DNA of 64,000 nt. Source: GCA-2705995 sp965661625 (GTDB lineage: Bacteria > Bacteroidota > Bacteroidia > Flavobacteriales_G > Salibacteraceae). Numbering within the stretch: position 1 is the stretch's first letter; each line of letters begins with the position of its first letter. The DNA is taken from positions 62,001 through 126,000 of the forward strand of contig CBFIEM010000002.1 of NCBI GenBank assembly GCA_965661625.1, in the 5' to 3' direction. A program made the translations under genes and the position numbers. This document shows, in pieces, positions 8,249 to 16,547 of this stretch. The notes beneath the pieces were generated by a model, which was not told where the DNA came from, ran no database searches, and saw only the letters and a list, made by a program, of their open reading frames with translations.

Positions 8249-8509
8249 TTACCTGTTTGAACGTCGTGGACGATCTTCGGCTTGTTTCACCGACATTTCG
8301 CGTCCATCGTATTCAGCACCGTCAAGTTCATCGATTGCCTTACGAGCAGCTGCATCGTCTGACATTTCAACAAATCCAAATCCACGAGATCTCCCCGTTT
8401 CACGATCCATAATAATTTTAGCGGAGTCTACTTCTCCGTACTCTACAAATACATCCCTAAGGTCTTCGTCGTTAATTCGATAGCTTAGGTTCGCAACAAA
8501 AATGTTCAT
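8249..8509 (-). CDS. Single-RRM RNA-binding protein
   Basis: An 86-residue protein made of one RNA recognition motif. RNP2 is IFVANL (residues 3-8) and RNP1 is RGFGFVEM (about 42-49), both with the aromatic residues that stack on RNA bases. A short basic tail (RPRRSNR) follows. Such small RRM proteins are common in Bacteroidota and cyanobacteria and are often cold-induced RNA-binding proteins. The gene has its own promoter and a strong terminator and is therefore likely monocistronic and abundant. Its leader is long for this window (about 65 bases), leaving room for leader-based control such as cold response or self-binding. Confidence 0.93.
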   Translation of the reverse strand: MNIFVANLSYRINDEDLRDVFVEYGEVDSAKIIMDRETGRSRGFGFVEMSDDAAARKAIDELDGAEYDGREMSVKQAEDRPRRSNR

Positions 8510-8580
8510 ATAAAAAATTGAAAAAATTAAACTTTACTGAAGCTAAACATAAGTCTTCCTTAATGAGTGTTTCAGCGGTG

Positions 8581-8588
8581 CAAAGGTA
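8581..8588 (-). promoter_or_regulatory. TAnnTTTG -7 element of the RRM gene
   Basis: Minus strand TACCTTTG, exact consensus, about 72 bases before the ATG. It implies a 5' leader of roughly 65 bases, much longer than other leaders seen here. Confidence 0.65.
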
Positions 8589-8643
8589 GGTTCAATTTCG
8601 GTTCGAATTACCTATAATTGAAAAGGTTAACAATTTTATTACT

Positions 8644-9861
8644 TCAATTGGGTAAAATCACCGTGTGAACCTCAGCCTTATTCACTAAGGTTTTATGAAC
8701 GGGGCACTTATCTGCAATTGCTAGTAGTTTTTTCTCCTGATTTTCGGTGAGGTCTCCTTTTAATTGTATGAAGCGTTTGAATTGATCAATCTTAGCAGTG
8801 GTAGATTCGCAGTTTTCGCAATCAGTAGCATAATCTTTAACATGGTCAACGTGAACAGTGATTTCGGTTAAGGGTAACTTCTTGCGAAGGGCATACATTT
8901 TTAGAGTCATCGCGGTACACGATGCTAGGCCGGTAGCAACAAAGTCATATGGTGTTGGTCCTAAATCATTCCCCCCAACGTGCTCTGGTTCATCTGCCAG
9001 AAGGTGGTGCCCCCCTGCAAGGATCTTGGTGGTGTAGCGCTCTCCTGAAAGTCTCACTACAACGCGTTTATCAGTTTTTAGCGGAAGTGTTTCAACCTGA
9101 TCGAGGTACCTGGCTGCCCATTGTCCAATTACACTCCCAACATAGGATGCGTCAGCGTTAGAGGTGAGGAGGTGATCAGCCCCATCAAGTGAGATAAATG
9201 ATTTTGGGTGATGAGCTGATTCAAAAATTGATCGTGCATTCTGAATTCCTACAATTTTGTCTTGAGGGCTGTGAATAACAAGTAATGCTTTTCCTCGAAG
9301 TTCTTTTGCAAGTTGGATGGGTTGACGTTCATTAAGGTCTTCGAGAAATTGCTTTTTAATCTTAAAAGGTCTTCCGGCGAGTACTACAGTGGCTTCTCCT
9401 TCTTGTTCAATTTTATGAATATCATCTTGAAGCAAGTGCGTCACATGCTCCGGGTCTGCAGGTGCAGCAATTGTAGCAACTGCTTTCACTGAGTCTACCT
9501 GGGCAGCGGCATATAGTGCTGCAGCCCCACCGAGTGAATGTCCAACAATGAGCTGTGGTGATTGATGATGAAGTGCTAACCAAGAACAAGCTGTTTGCAA
9601 GTCATCTAGGTTAGATGTAAAGTTTGTTTCAGCAAACTCTCCAGCACTTTCTCCTAAACCGGTAAAGTCAAAACTCAACAAAGCGATTCCTTCTTGAGTT
9701 ATCGCATTGCTTATTTTTCGAATGGCTTTTAAATTTTTATTACACGTAAAGCAATGTGCAAAAACTGCAAAAGCACGCGGTTTTTGTCCTGAAGGCCAGT
9801 CAATGCGTGCATCTAAAAGGTGTCCATTAGACGTAGGGATAGAAACATTTTCGGTGTGCAT
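8644..9861 (-). CDS. Bifunctional alpha/beta-hydrolase - OsmC family protein
   Basis: A 405-residue fusion. Residues ~1-255 are an alpha/beta hydrolase: VFAHCFTCNKNLKA near 33, nucleophile elbow VGHSLGGAA near 105, an acid candidate in IHSPQDKIV near 195 and histidine in SLDGADHLLTS near 228. Residues ~270-405 are an OsmC/Ohr-like peroxidase with the two redox cysteines in ATGLASCTAMTLKMYA and ADKCPVHKTL. OsmC proteins reduce organic hydroperoxides, so the fusion could hydrolyse an ester and detoxify its peroxide, which is inference. The start at 9861 was preferred to an upstream in-frame start at 9984 because the extra residues overlap the cls gene and look non-coding. Confidence 0.88.
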   Translation of the reverse strand: MHTENVSIPTSNGHLLDARIDWPSGQKPRAFAVFAHCFTCNKNLKAIRKISNAITQEGIALLSFDFTGLGESAGEFAETNFTSNLDDLQTACSWLALHHQSPQLIVGHSLGGAAALYAAAQVDSVKAVATIAAPADPEHVTHLLQDDIHKIEQEGEATVVLAGRPFKIKKQFLEDLNERQPIQLAKELRGKALLVIHSPQDKIVGIQNARSIFESAHHPKSFISLDGADHLLTSNADASYVGSVIGQWAARYLDQVETLPLKTDKRVVVRLSGERYTTKILAGGHHLLADEPEHVGGNDLGPTPYDFVATGLASCTAMTLKMYALRKKLPLTEITVHVDHVKDYATDCENCESTTAKIDQFKRFIQLKGDLTENQEKKLLAIADKCPVHKTLVNKAEVHTVILPN

Positions 9862-9914
9862 GATGCTCAATTTGCAGCAAGTTAATTCAAATGCTACATT
9901 ATCAAATCGATTGA

Positions 9915-11369
9915 TTAAAGCATAGGTGCAAAAAGTCGTGCAAATGACTCTTTTAAGCGTTGTGTCAACCCTCTTCTTAACCATGCTTCTTGGTCAATTA
10001 GATCAGCGTTCTCTTTATCCAACAAGAATGCTGTCTTAAGTTTTTGAGCCGCTTCACGATGGTAAATGAAAGCGTTCACCTCAAAGTTGGTGTTGAAACT
10101 GCGGTAGTCCATATTTGCCGTTCCCACCGTACAAAAAGATCCATCTACTACCATGGTTTTTGCATGAATAAATCCGTTGGTGTATTTGTAAAAAATCACT
10201 CCAGCCTCCATGAGTTTAGCAATGTATGAATCGGTAGCATAACGAGCTAGAAAAGAATCGCTGTTTTCTGGAATAATCACCTGGATGTCTACACCGCTTT
10301 GAGCGGCAATTAGAATTGCTGTGTATATACTTTCGTTGGGTATAAAATAAGGTGTAGTAATAAGCACTTCCTCCTTTGCTTCAGTTATGGCCGTAAAAAA
10401 AGCCTGCATAATACTTGCCCAATCAGAGTCTGGGCCACTTCCAGCAATTTGAATCGGAATAGTGCTCTCGATTTCTACATCAGTAATAAGCTGGTCGTCG
10501 GGTTCAACAGGGTTTCCTGAAGCGAACCGCCAATTTAAAAGAAATAAAAGCTGCAATGACTTTACAGCGATTCCTTGAATTTTAATATGGGTATCTCTCC
10601 AATTCATTTTTCCCTCACCCATATACCTGTCGGCTAGGTTCATGCCTCCAAGAAATCCCGTAGTGCCATCAATAACAATTAGTTTTCGGTGATCACGATA
10701 GTTTATTTTGTTTGACAACAGAGGGAATCGAACAGGTGTAAAGGGAACTATTTGTGCCCCGGCTTTTGTTAAAGTGCGAATCGATTTCGAAGAGAGTGAG
10801 CTTCCAAAATCATCATAAATAATTCTTACGGTAATACCTGCTTTTAGCCTATTCAATAGCACCTCTTCAATACTCGACCAAACCACACCATCCTCAATAA
10901 TGTAGCATTCGATGTGAATATGATTTTGAGCTGCTGCAAAAGATTTCAATAAGTCAGGTAAAAGAACTTTACCATGGAAAAAAAAGTTGATTGTGTTTTC
11001 AGTACTCAGAACTGCTTTGTCGCTTCGCATTAAAAGCTTTGCCACCTTCACTAATTCTCCTAATCCATCTTTGTGTTCTTTAAGCAGTGCATTTCGAAAA
11101 GAGAGACGATTGTGCCAGGTTCTCAGGTAAGCTTCATTCTCGACCTCTTTACGATTAAAGAGCTTGTTTTTACGGTAATTCTGGCCAACCATAAAATAGA
11201 TGAAAACTCCTATGACTGGAACAAATGTGAGCAGCATAATGTAACCAATTGTTTTAATTGGGTTCCTGTTTTCCAGCACAATAAGCCCAATCAAATACGC
11301 AGTAAAGAGGTAATAGCCAACAACTACGATTTTCCCGAGAACAGGTAAGCAACTCATTATAAATTCCAC
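9915..11369 (-). CDS. cls: Cardiolipin synthase
   Basis: A 484-residue phospholipase D superfamily enzyme of usual length. It joins two phosphatidylglycerol molecules to cardiolipin and glycerol at the inner membrane. Two membrane segments lie in the first ~60 residues. The two HKD motifs are present: HRKLIVIDGTTGFLGG (about 232) and HAKTMVVDGSFCTVGTANMD (about 405), each with the later G-G/S and N residues. The gene ends 53 bases before the hydrolase-OsmC start and may share a transcript with it. Confidence 0.93.
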   Translation of the reverse strand: MEFIMSCLPVLGKIVVVGYYLFTAYLIGLIVLENRNPIKTIGYIMLLTFVPVIGVFIYFMVGQNYRKNKLFNRKEVENEAYLRTWHNRLSFRNALLKEHKDGLGELVKVAKLLMRSDKAVLSTENTINFFFHGKVLLPDLLKSFAAAQNHIHIECYIIEDGVVWSSIEEVLLNRLKAGITVRIIYDDFGSSLSSKSIRTLTKAGAQIVPFTPVRFPLLSNKINYRDHRKLIVIDGTTGFLGGMNLADRYMGEGKMNWRDTHIKIQGIAVKSLQLLFLLNWRFASGNPVEPDDQLITDVEIESTIPIQIAGSGPDSDWASIMQAFFTAITEAKEEVLITTPYFIPNESIYTAILIAAQSGVDIQVIIPENSDSFLARYATDSYIAKLMEAGVIFYKYTNGFIHAKTMVVDGSFCTVGTANMDYRSFNTNFEVNAFIYHREAAQKLKTAFLLDKENADLIDQEAWLRRGLTQRLKESFARLFAPML

Positions 11370-11682
11370 CTAACGAAGGAAAACAAAAAAGATCAATGGT
11401 GTTTCAGTTGGGGCTGATATTAATCTCTAATTCCAATTTTGAAATGAACACGCTCTTTAGATCATTCTTTCTATGCTAGCATGGAACAGCTTATTGTGTC
11501 GGGTGGGTTTGCACCTCATTAAAATCATGAAGGAACCTTGTTTTAGGGTCTGGTATCTTAGGTTGATAAATCATGTTGAAGAATAGTTCAAAAAAGAAGT
11601 CCATTTAAAGCCTCTTATGCTGATTTTCGACAGTGTATTTACAAATGTCTCGGATAAGCATAAAATGGCACTATTAGATTGA
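11370..11682. other. Intergenic region between divergent cls and WG-repeat genes
   Basis: About 310 bases without a coding frame of any quality. Apart from the -7 element just right of it, no repeat, RNA fold or known operator was recognised. It presumably holds the promoter of cls, but no exact TAnnTTTG was found on the minus strand. Confidence 0.5.
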
Positions 11683-11690
11683 TATTTTTG
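11683..11690 (+). promoter_or_regulatory. TAnnTTTG -7 element of the WG-repeat gene
   Basis: TATTTTTG, exact consensus, ends 6 bases before the ATG at 11697. It rules out the in-frame TTG at 11679 as a start and predicts a leaderless mRNA. Confidence 0.7.
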
Positions 11691-11696
11691 CACGGT

Positions 11697-13817
11697 ATGT
11701 GGAGAAAGACCTTTTATACGATTTTGTTCTCGGTTGGTTTGATTGCTGCCGCAAAAGCAGGAAGAATTGACCGGGCCTTCGACGCATTGGCAGAGTACGA
11801 CTATTTCAAAGCAAAATCTTTGTTCGAAAAGTCAGTAAAACGCTTCCCCGTGGGAGCGCATTATGGATTAAGCCTGATTTACCTCAACGATAAAAACCCT
11901 TTCCATAATTTGGATAGCGCTTATAAGTTTATTCTTGTTGCAGAATCAACCATGATTCACCAAAGTGATAAACGCAAGGAGCGATTGGAGGAATGGGGAA
12001 TATCAGAGTCCAGTATAAATAGTTCTAAACAAAAGGTGAGTAGCGCTATTTTCAAGGAGGTGAAGCAGAAACATGCTATACAGTTATACCAACGTTTTAT
12101 TGATTTGCACCCTTGGGCAAGGGAGCTTAAACAAGCTATTCGAAACCGAAATCAGCTTGCGTTTAATCAGGCTAAGAAAGCCAACACGTTTCAGGCTTAT
12201 CGCGCTTTTTTAACAAACTACCCCGATGCTCTGGAAGCCCAAGAGGCACAGGAGCGTTATGACCTTTTGTTTTACGAATCACAAACTGTTGTAAATACAC
12301 CTGAAGCATTCAAGTCGTTTGCAAAAGCCTACCCGGAAAGCCCTTATAAAGCCGACGCGTTAGATAAGGTTTACTCATTATCAACAATTGAAGGAACGAA
12401 GGCTGATTATTTAGTTTTCATTCACCAAAACCCGGACAATCCAAATGTGAATCTAGCGTGGTCTATGGTTTACAAGTTAAGCACTGATGATTACAGCCCT
12501 GAAGCAATTTCAGAGTTTTTATTGGATTATCCGGATTATCCATATCGAGAAGAGGCTTTTGTTGATTTTCAACTTGCTCAAATGCCTTATTTTCCGCTAA
12601 ACTCCATAGATACAACAGGTATTTCGAGGTGGGGCTATATTGATAGTCTGGGTAATACAAGGGTGAAGCCTAAATATGAATATGCTGGAGCATTTAACGA
12701 TGGGCTGGCTGCTGTTTCCCTTAACGGTAAAATGGGATTTATCAATAAAAGGGGTGAAGAGGTTATTCCGTTGGTTTATGATGAGGTGTTTCCCTTTAAA
12801 GGTGGGCAAGCTATCGTTGTAAAAGGAGATTTAATGGGAGCACTAAATAGCTTCGGTGAAGTGATTGTGCCTATTGTTTACGAGGATCTTGGTGACTTTA
12901 GAGAAGGCCGAGCTTTTGCATTGAAAGATGGATATTTTGGCTACTTGAACACAAGTGGGGAAATTGTAATTCCTTTTCGATATGACAATGCTTACAGCTT
13001 TGAAGACGGTTATGCAAAAGTTAAAGAGGATGGTAAATTGGGCTTAATTAATAAGCAAGGAGAGTTAGCGCTACCCTTAAAGTTTGAGCTGATTTATCCG
13101 GATAGTGGCTTCATCAGATTGAAGCAAAATGATAATTGGGGTGTCCTGCGAACCTTTAGTGATACTTTGCTTCCGATTTCGTTTGATTTTATTGGACCGC
13201 TGAAAAATAATCGGTTTATGGTGGTAGAGGATGAGACTTATAGCTATTATAACAACGAAGGGGATCAGGTAATCGGCGGAAAGTTTGACTATACACCGTT
13301 AACCATTAATTATGGTGATTTTGATAGCGGTTATGCTACCTACCAATACCGTGGGAAATTTGGAATAATGGATACCACTGGGAATAGGATATTTCCTGCA
13401 ATTTTTGATGCAGTGGGTAAATATGGAGAAAACCTCACCCCAGTTAAGCGGTATGGTAAATGGGGCTATGCCAATAGTGATGTACGCTTAAAAATTAAGT
13501 ATCAATTTGAAAAGGCAGAAAACTTTAAAATGGGCTATGCGATTGTCACCACAAAAGGAAAACAAGGTGTCATTGATACGTTGGGACAATGGGTTGTACG
13601 TCCTGAATATGATCGCTTATCTTGGATTGAGGACTTGTATCTTCAAGCAGATACAAACGGATTGAGCGGCGCGTTAAGTCGAAATGGAGAACTTATCTTG
13701 CCCATAGCTTACAGCAGAATAGAGGTTAGGAAAACTGGTTTTTGGAATATTTTAAATCGAGGTGTGATGCGTCTTTTCCATGTGCCAACAAGGTCAATTT
13801 ATTCAATAGAAGAATAG
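11697..13817 (+). CDS. Secreted WG-repeat protein with N-terminal TPR-like region
   Basis: A 706-residue protein with a Sec signal peptide (MWRKTFYTILFSVGLIAAAKAG). Residues ~25-290 are helical and TPR-like (AEYDYFKAKSLFEKSV, DNPNVNLAWSMVY). From ~300 to the end there are about nine WG (beta-propeller-like) repeats of 45-50 residues with the pattern W/F-G-Y/F-I-(N/D)-x-x-G-x-x-V/I-P-x-x-Y-D, for example WGYIDSLGNTRVKPKYEY and MGFINKRGEEVIPLVYDE. WG repeats occur in periplasmic or surface proteins, mostly of unknown role. The next gene, a TonB-like membrane protein, follows after 4 bases, so the pair is probably cotranscribed and may act together in the envelope. Confidence 0.85.
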   Translation: MWRKTFYTILFSVGLIAAAKAGRIDRAFDALAEYDYFKAKSLFEKSVKRFPVGAHYGLSLIYLNDKNPFHNLDSAYKFILVAESTMIHQSDKRKERLEEWGISESSINSSKQKVSSAIFKEVKQKHAIQLYQRFIDLHPWARELKQAIRNRNQLAFNQAKKANTFQAYRAFLTNYPDALEAQEAQERYDLLFYESQTVVNTPEAFKSFAKAYPESPYKADALDKVYSLSTIEGTKADYLVFIHQNPDNPNVNLAWSMVYKLSTDDYSPEAISEFLLDYPDYPYREEAFVDFQLAQMPYFPLNSIDTTGISRWGYIDSLGNTRVKPKYEYAGAFNDGLAAVSLNGKMGFINKRGEEVIPLVYDEVFPFKGGQAIVVKGDLMGALNSFGEVIVPIVYEDLGDFREGRAFALKDGYFGYLNTSGEIVIPFRYDNAYSFEDGYAKVKEDGKLGLINKQGELALPLKFELIYPDSGFIRLKQNDNWGVLRTFSDTLLPISFDFIGPLKNNRFMVVEDETYSYYNNEGDQVIGGKFDYTPLTINYGDFDSGYATYQYRGKFGIMDTTGNRIFPAIFDAVGKYGENLTPVKRYGKWGYANSDVRLKIKYQFEKAENFKMGYAIVTTKGKQGVIDTLGQWVVRPEYDRLSWIEDLYLQADTNGLSGALSRNGELILPIAYSRIEVRKTGFWNILNRGVMRLFHVPTRSIYSIEE

Positions 13818-13821
13818 CTGA

Positions 13822-14610
13822 GTGAACTGGATTGATTCGATAGCAGATTGGTTTGATCGACATAGAATTGGCATCATAGGAACGATTGTCATCCATTTTC
13901 TTTTAATAGCTGGATCGAGTTTTTATAACCTAGAGTATGGCACAGGCGAACGCATAGCTGAAATTAGACTTGAGTTTGAGGAGTTGCAAGGTGAAGAGCC
14001 AGAAAGCTTGGAAGAAAAGATCGCACGCGAATTATCAAAAGACTTGGAGTCAGTAAGTAATCAAGCCAAGAATTTAGCTGCGCAAACGAAGCTACCAGCA
14101 AACTATACAAAGATAAATGAGTCGGAAATGACTGCTGAAGAGCGCGAGCAAGCTGAACAACAAATAGCAAAAGAACTGAAATCGATAGAAAATGAAGTGC
14201 TTCAAGCTCAGCGAGAAGCTGGATATGGCTACACGAAAACAGAAGCGCAGGCCTTAATTAGCTCTAAAAAACAGGTAGAACTAGATCAAGTGTCGGAACA
14301 AGATGTGCGGAGTGAAGGGGCTTTCAAGCGTGAAACGAATATCACCTATAAGCTCGAAAAACGTTATGACACGTTCATGGAGGTGCCTGTTTATCGCTGC
14401 CAGTTTTCAGGAGAAGTAGTGGTGAATATAGCAGTTGATAGGGAGGGAAGAGTCGCGTCGGTGAAATTAGATCGAGAGTCGACCACAACAACTGATAACT
14501 GCCTGATAAATGCAGCTCTTGCTGCTGCGAAAGGTACTCTTTTCAACTCAGATAATAATGCACCTAAGCTTCAGCGTGGAATGATTCACTTTCGCTTTGT
14601 GCCTCAGTAA
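13822..14610 (+). CDS. TonB-like inner membrane protein with coiled-coil linker
   Basis: A 262-residue protein read from a GTG. A membrane helix (IGIIGTIVIHFLLIAGSSFY, about 17-36) is preceded by a short cytoplasmic end, as in TonB. Residues ~50-150 are rich in Glu, Lys, Gln and Ala and predict as coiled coil. The last ~75 residues (YRCQFSGEVVVNIAVDREGRVASVKL and on) resemble the TonB C-terminal domain, with the GxVVVxIxVDxxGxV pattern. The proline-rich TonB linker is missing and a conserved cysteine pair (YRC...DNC) is present. It may link the inner membrane to the WG-repeat protein upstream rather than energise a receptor. Its last 47 bases overlap the convergent DUF1853 gene. Confidence 0.6.
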   Translation: MNWIDSIADWFDRHRIGIIGTIVIHFLLIAGSSFYNLEYGTGERIAEIRLEFEELQGEEPESLEEKIARELSKDLESVSNQAKNLAAQTKLPANYTKINESEMTAEEREQAEQQIAKELKSIENEVLQAQREAGYGYTKTEAQALISSKKQVELDQVSEQDVRSEGAFKRETNITYKLEKRYDTFMEVPVYRCQFSGEVVVNIAVDREGRVASVKLDRESTTTTDNCLINAALAAAKGTLFNSDNNAPKLQRGMIHFRFVPQ

Positions 14611-15388
14611 TCCAAGTTCTAGTTACTAAAAACCACCTTTCCAATTTATTTTCAGCAGTGCAACAAATGAATTGAGCAAGGTTATCCTTAGCATATTCAC
14701 TGAGGGGTAAGCCGGTATTGTTCCAAATCGGACAAACCCACTCATGCTTTTCAAGCCTTTGCCAAATGCGGTTTTCAAGTGTGGCTGCTTCATCATAAGT
14801 CAGCCACCAGCCTTTCGGAGCATAAGGGTTAGCGAATTCAGGTGTTGGTGACAAGTTGGGGAATTTATGAAATAGAATTCCCGCGATAATTCCTGAGTGC
14901 TTATGATTCGAAATTCCACGAATCTTTTTCCACTGTTGATTAGCCACTTGATCCAGCAATGAAAGCTGAGTGTTTACCATATGAAAATACTTTTTTGTTA
15001 GACTGTCATTTCTGTTAGGACCTATCCAACGACCATTTACGTCCAAGTAAAATTTTATGGCTATTTCTAAATGTACAACGGAGAAATCCTTGCGGTCCTG
15101 TAGCAGGAAGTCGAGCTCTCCGCGCGTAATTCCATTCGAAATAAGTTGTTCGTTTTGAGTAACAATTGCAACTTTAGAAGGGTCGATTAAGTGCTTGAAC
15201 AACTGTTCAAAGTAACTGCCTAATCGCATGTTGCGGTGCGTATATAAACGTAGTGCTTCTTCTTGAGAAATTGAAATATCTGTTGGATTGCATATGGGGG
15301 TGAGTTCGGGGTTAATTGCAGCAATAGGAGGAGCGGAAGCAAGCAATTTGAGCATGTCATTGACCTTATTTTTAATGAAATTGGACAT
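14564..15388 (-). CDS. DUF1853 family protein
   Basis: A 274-residue protein. Family marks visible are LGSYFEQLFKHLI near 54, GELDFLL near 90, HLEIAIKFYLDVNGRWIGPN near 104 and the later LSLLDQVANQQ. The spaced residues E..LD...E-x-A-x-K fit the core of a PD-(D/E)xK nuclease-like fold, which would make it a nucleic acid enzyme, but activity has not been shown here. The tail overlaps the convergent TonB-like gene by 47 bases, the longest tail overlap in the window. No partner gene on the same strand lies next to it. Confidence 0.7.
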   Translation of the reverse strand: MSNFIKNKVNDMLKLLASAPPIAAINPELTPICNPTDISISQEEALRLYTHRNMRLGSYFEQLFKHLIDPSKVAIVTQNEQLISNGITRGELDFLLQDRKDFSVVHLEIAIKFYLDVNGRWIGPNRNDSLTKKYFHMVNTQLSLLDQVANQQWKKIRGISNHKHSGIIAGILFHKFPNLSPTPEFANPYAPKGWWLTYDEAATLENRIWQRLEKHEWVCPIWNNTGLPLSEYAKDNLAQFICCTAENKLERWFLVTRTWITEAQSESESFHAEA

Positions 15389-15451
15389 GCTAATAATATG
15401 ACTTCAGTGGATAATGTTAATCTTTATGGTCTGTGAAAATAATAGGATTTA

Positions 15452-16063
15452 ATGGCATTTGTTAATAAAATACTCACTCAACTATTTCCAAATAGGCAAT
15501 CTGTTGCCTCAAAGTATAAAGCACCTTTGGTTTCTGAACAAATCAAAAGGGGCCCAATATTTTTACAGGGTTATCATCAATGGAGAAATAGTGGAGATTT
15601 CCTTCCGCATCTAGAGCAATTAAAGAAAGCGTATGAATTCAAGAAGCTAAAGATGAATCACCGGATTAATTTTCACGTATTTGAATCTCCTCAAAGCAAT
15701 GGCTTTTACTTTACCTACAGTGATGTTTTTGGCAAAGAGCCTTTCAACTATATGTTTGATTACCTGAAAGATCGCATGCTGAATAAACGTTATTACTTGT
15801 ACAATTCAGGTCGTGAAATCCATGAACAAGAAGAACATATTAAAACAGTTGAGACACATTATTTAAAACCTCAAAATGAAGATGTAATTGGTATTCTTTC
15901 TCAAGAATATGGTAATATTCATATTGAGCATGTTATGATAAATGACCGCAGTAGTTACATCAAATTCATGGCGAATGTTTACAGCGATTCAAAGTATAAA
16001 AAGCATAAGCCCTTTGAAGAATTAATGGAGCATTTATTAGATCTCACGGATCTGGACAACTGA
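15452..16063 (+). CDS. Hypothetical protein, 203 residues
   Basis: Not recognised. The protein is soluble, has no signal peptide or membrane segment, and is rich in Tyr, Phe, Lys and His (for example YHQWRNSG, NGFYFTYSDVF, YYLYNSGREIHEQEEHI). The composition and codon use match the neighbours, and the frame is long and clean, so it is very likely a real gene. It is flanked by the divergent DUF1853 gene and a small secreted protein gene with its own promoter, so it is probably monocistronic. Confidence 0.7.
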   Translation: MAFVNKILTQLFPNRQSVASKYKAPLVSEQIKRGPIFLQGYHQWRNSGDFLPHLEQLKKAYEFKKLKMNHRINFHVFESPQSNGFYFTYSDVFGKEPFNYMFDYLKDRMLNKRYYLYNSGREIHEQEEHIKTVETHYLKPQNEDVIGILSQEYGNIHIEHVMINDRSSYIKFMANVYSDSKYKKHKPFEELMEHLLDLTDLDN

Positions 16064-16090
16064 AAGAGTCTTTGATGCGTCTTTCAATTG
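16057..16090 (+). terminator. Imperfect hairpin after the 203-residue gene
   Basis: TGAAAGA (16061-16067) pairs with TCTTTCA (16080-16086), and the stem extends outward with one mismatch. No T-run follows, so it may be a 3' stabiliser rather than a terminator. It includes the stop codon. Confidence 0.35.
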
Positions 16091-16092
16091 AT

Positions 16093-16100
16093 TATATTTG
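16093..16100 (+). promoter_or_regulatory. TAnnTTTG -7 element of small secreted protein gene
   Basis: TATATTTG, exact consensus, ends 14 bases before the ATG at 16115, predicting a leader of about 8 bases. It lies inside any longer reading from the TTG at 16088, which is thereby excluded. Confidence 0.6.
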
Positions 16101-16114
16101 AAAAAACGAGCATT

Positions 16115-16450
16115 ATGAGAAAAGCGATGTCATTATTTTTAGGACTTTTTTTAGCGGTCACCGTATTCGCTGGAAATATAGATGGAAAATTTACAAGTGG
16201 TCAGAATAGCGCATCCATTCAAGTGGAAGACGTTTATGTGACCGGTACGTTGATGTTGAATGGGGCAGACTACACCATGAAGGGTAAAATGGATGGTGAT
16301 GTAGCCCATGTTGAGATACTAGACGGGAATCATCAGCTTATTGCACATGGTAAAATTTCAAATCATAACAGCGATGTTGTGTTTGAGTTTACTGAGGTGA
16401 CGGTTGGAGCAAATATTCCAGGCCAACTTCAGCTCAAGTCGGCCGAATAA
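16115..16450 (+). CDS. Small secreted protein of unknown function
   Basis: A 111-residue protein with a clear Sec signal peptide (MRKAMSLFLGLFLAVTVFAG). The mature ~90 residues are Gly, Asp and Val rich and look like a small beta-sandwich or barrel (for example YVTGTLMLNGADYTMKGKM). No cysteines, no lipobox, no sorting domain. It has its own promoter and a strong terminator, so it is monocistronic and probably well expressed. The product is likely periplasmic; function unknown. Confidence 0.7.
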   Translation: MRKAMSLFLGLFLAVTVFAGNIDGKFTSGQNSASIQVEDVYVTGTLMLNGADYTMKGKMDGDVAHVEILDGNHQLIAHGKISNHNSDVVFEFTEVTVGANIPGQLQLKSAE

Positions 16451-16471
16451 TTTATTTGAACACAATTGTAG

Positions 16472-16506
16472 AACTCCTCAGCCATTATGGTTGAGGAGTT
16501 TTTTTA
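16472..16506 (+). terminator. Intrinsic terminator after the small secreted protein gene
   Basis: AACTCCTCA (16472-16480) pairs with TGAGGAGTT (16492-16500), and the loop adds further pairs; seven T follow. Confidence 0.9.
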
Positions 16507-16522
16507 TTCACGAATACCAAGC

Positions 16523-16530
16523 TATTTTTG
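16523..16530 (+). promoter_or_regulatory. TAnnTTTG -7 element of the OmpH-like gene
   Basis: TATTTTTG, exact, just after the terminator. It ends 17 bases before the GTG at 16548 and lies within the longer in-frame reading from 16404, showing that the latter is too long. Confidence 0.65.
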
Positions 16531-16547
16531 CACAAACAACAAGCATT

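Noticed and set aside
9862..9984. N-terminal extension of 41 residues on the hydrolase-OsmC protein
   Set aside because: It overlaps the tail of cls, is Cys- and Thr-rich without domain character, and the hydrolase domain begins at 9861.
12600..13800. Possible DNA tandem repeat
   Set aside because: The periodicity is at protein level (WG repeats of 45-50 residues); the DNA units are diverged and do not form a direct repeat array.
16404..16547. N-terminal extension of 48 residues on the OmpH-like protein
   Set aside because: It spans the previous gene's end, a strong terminator and an exact promoter element.
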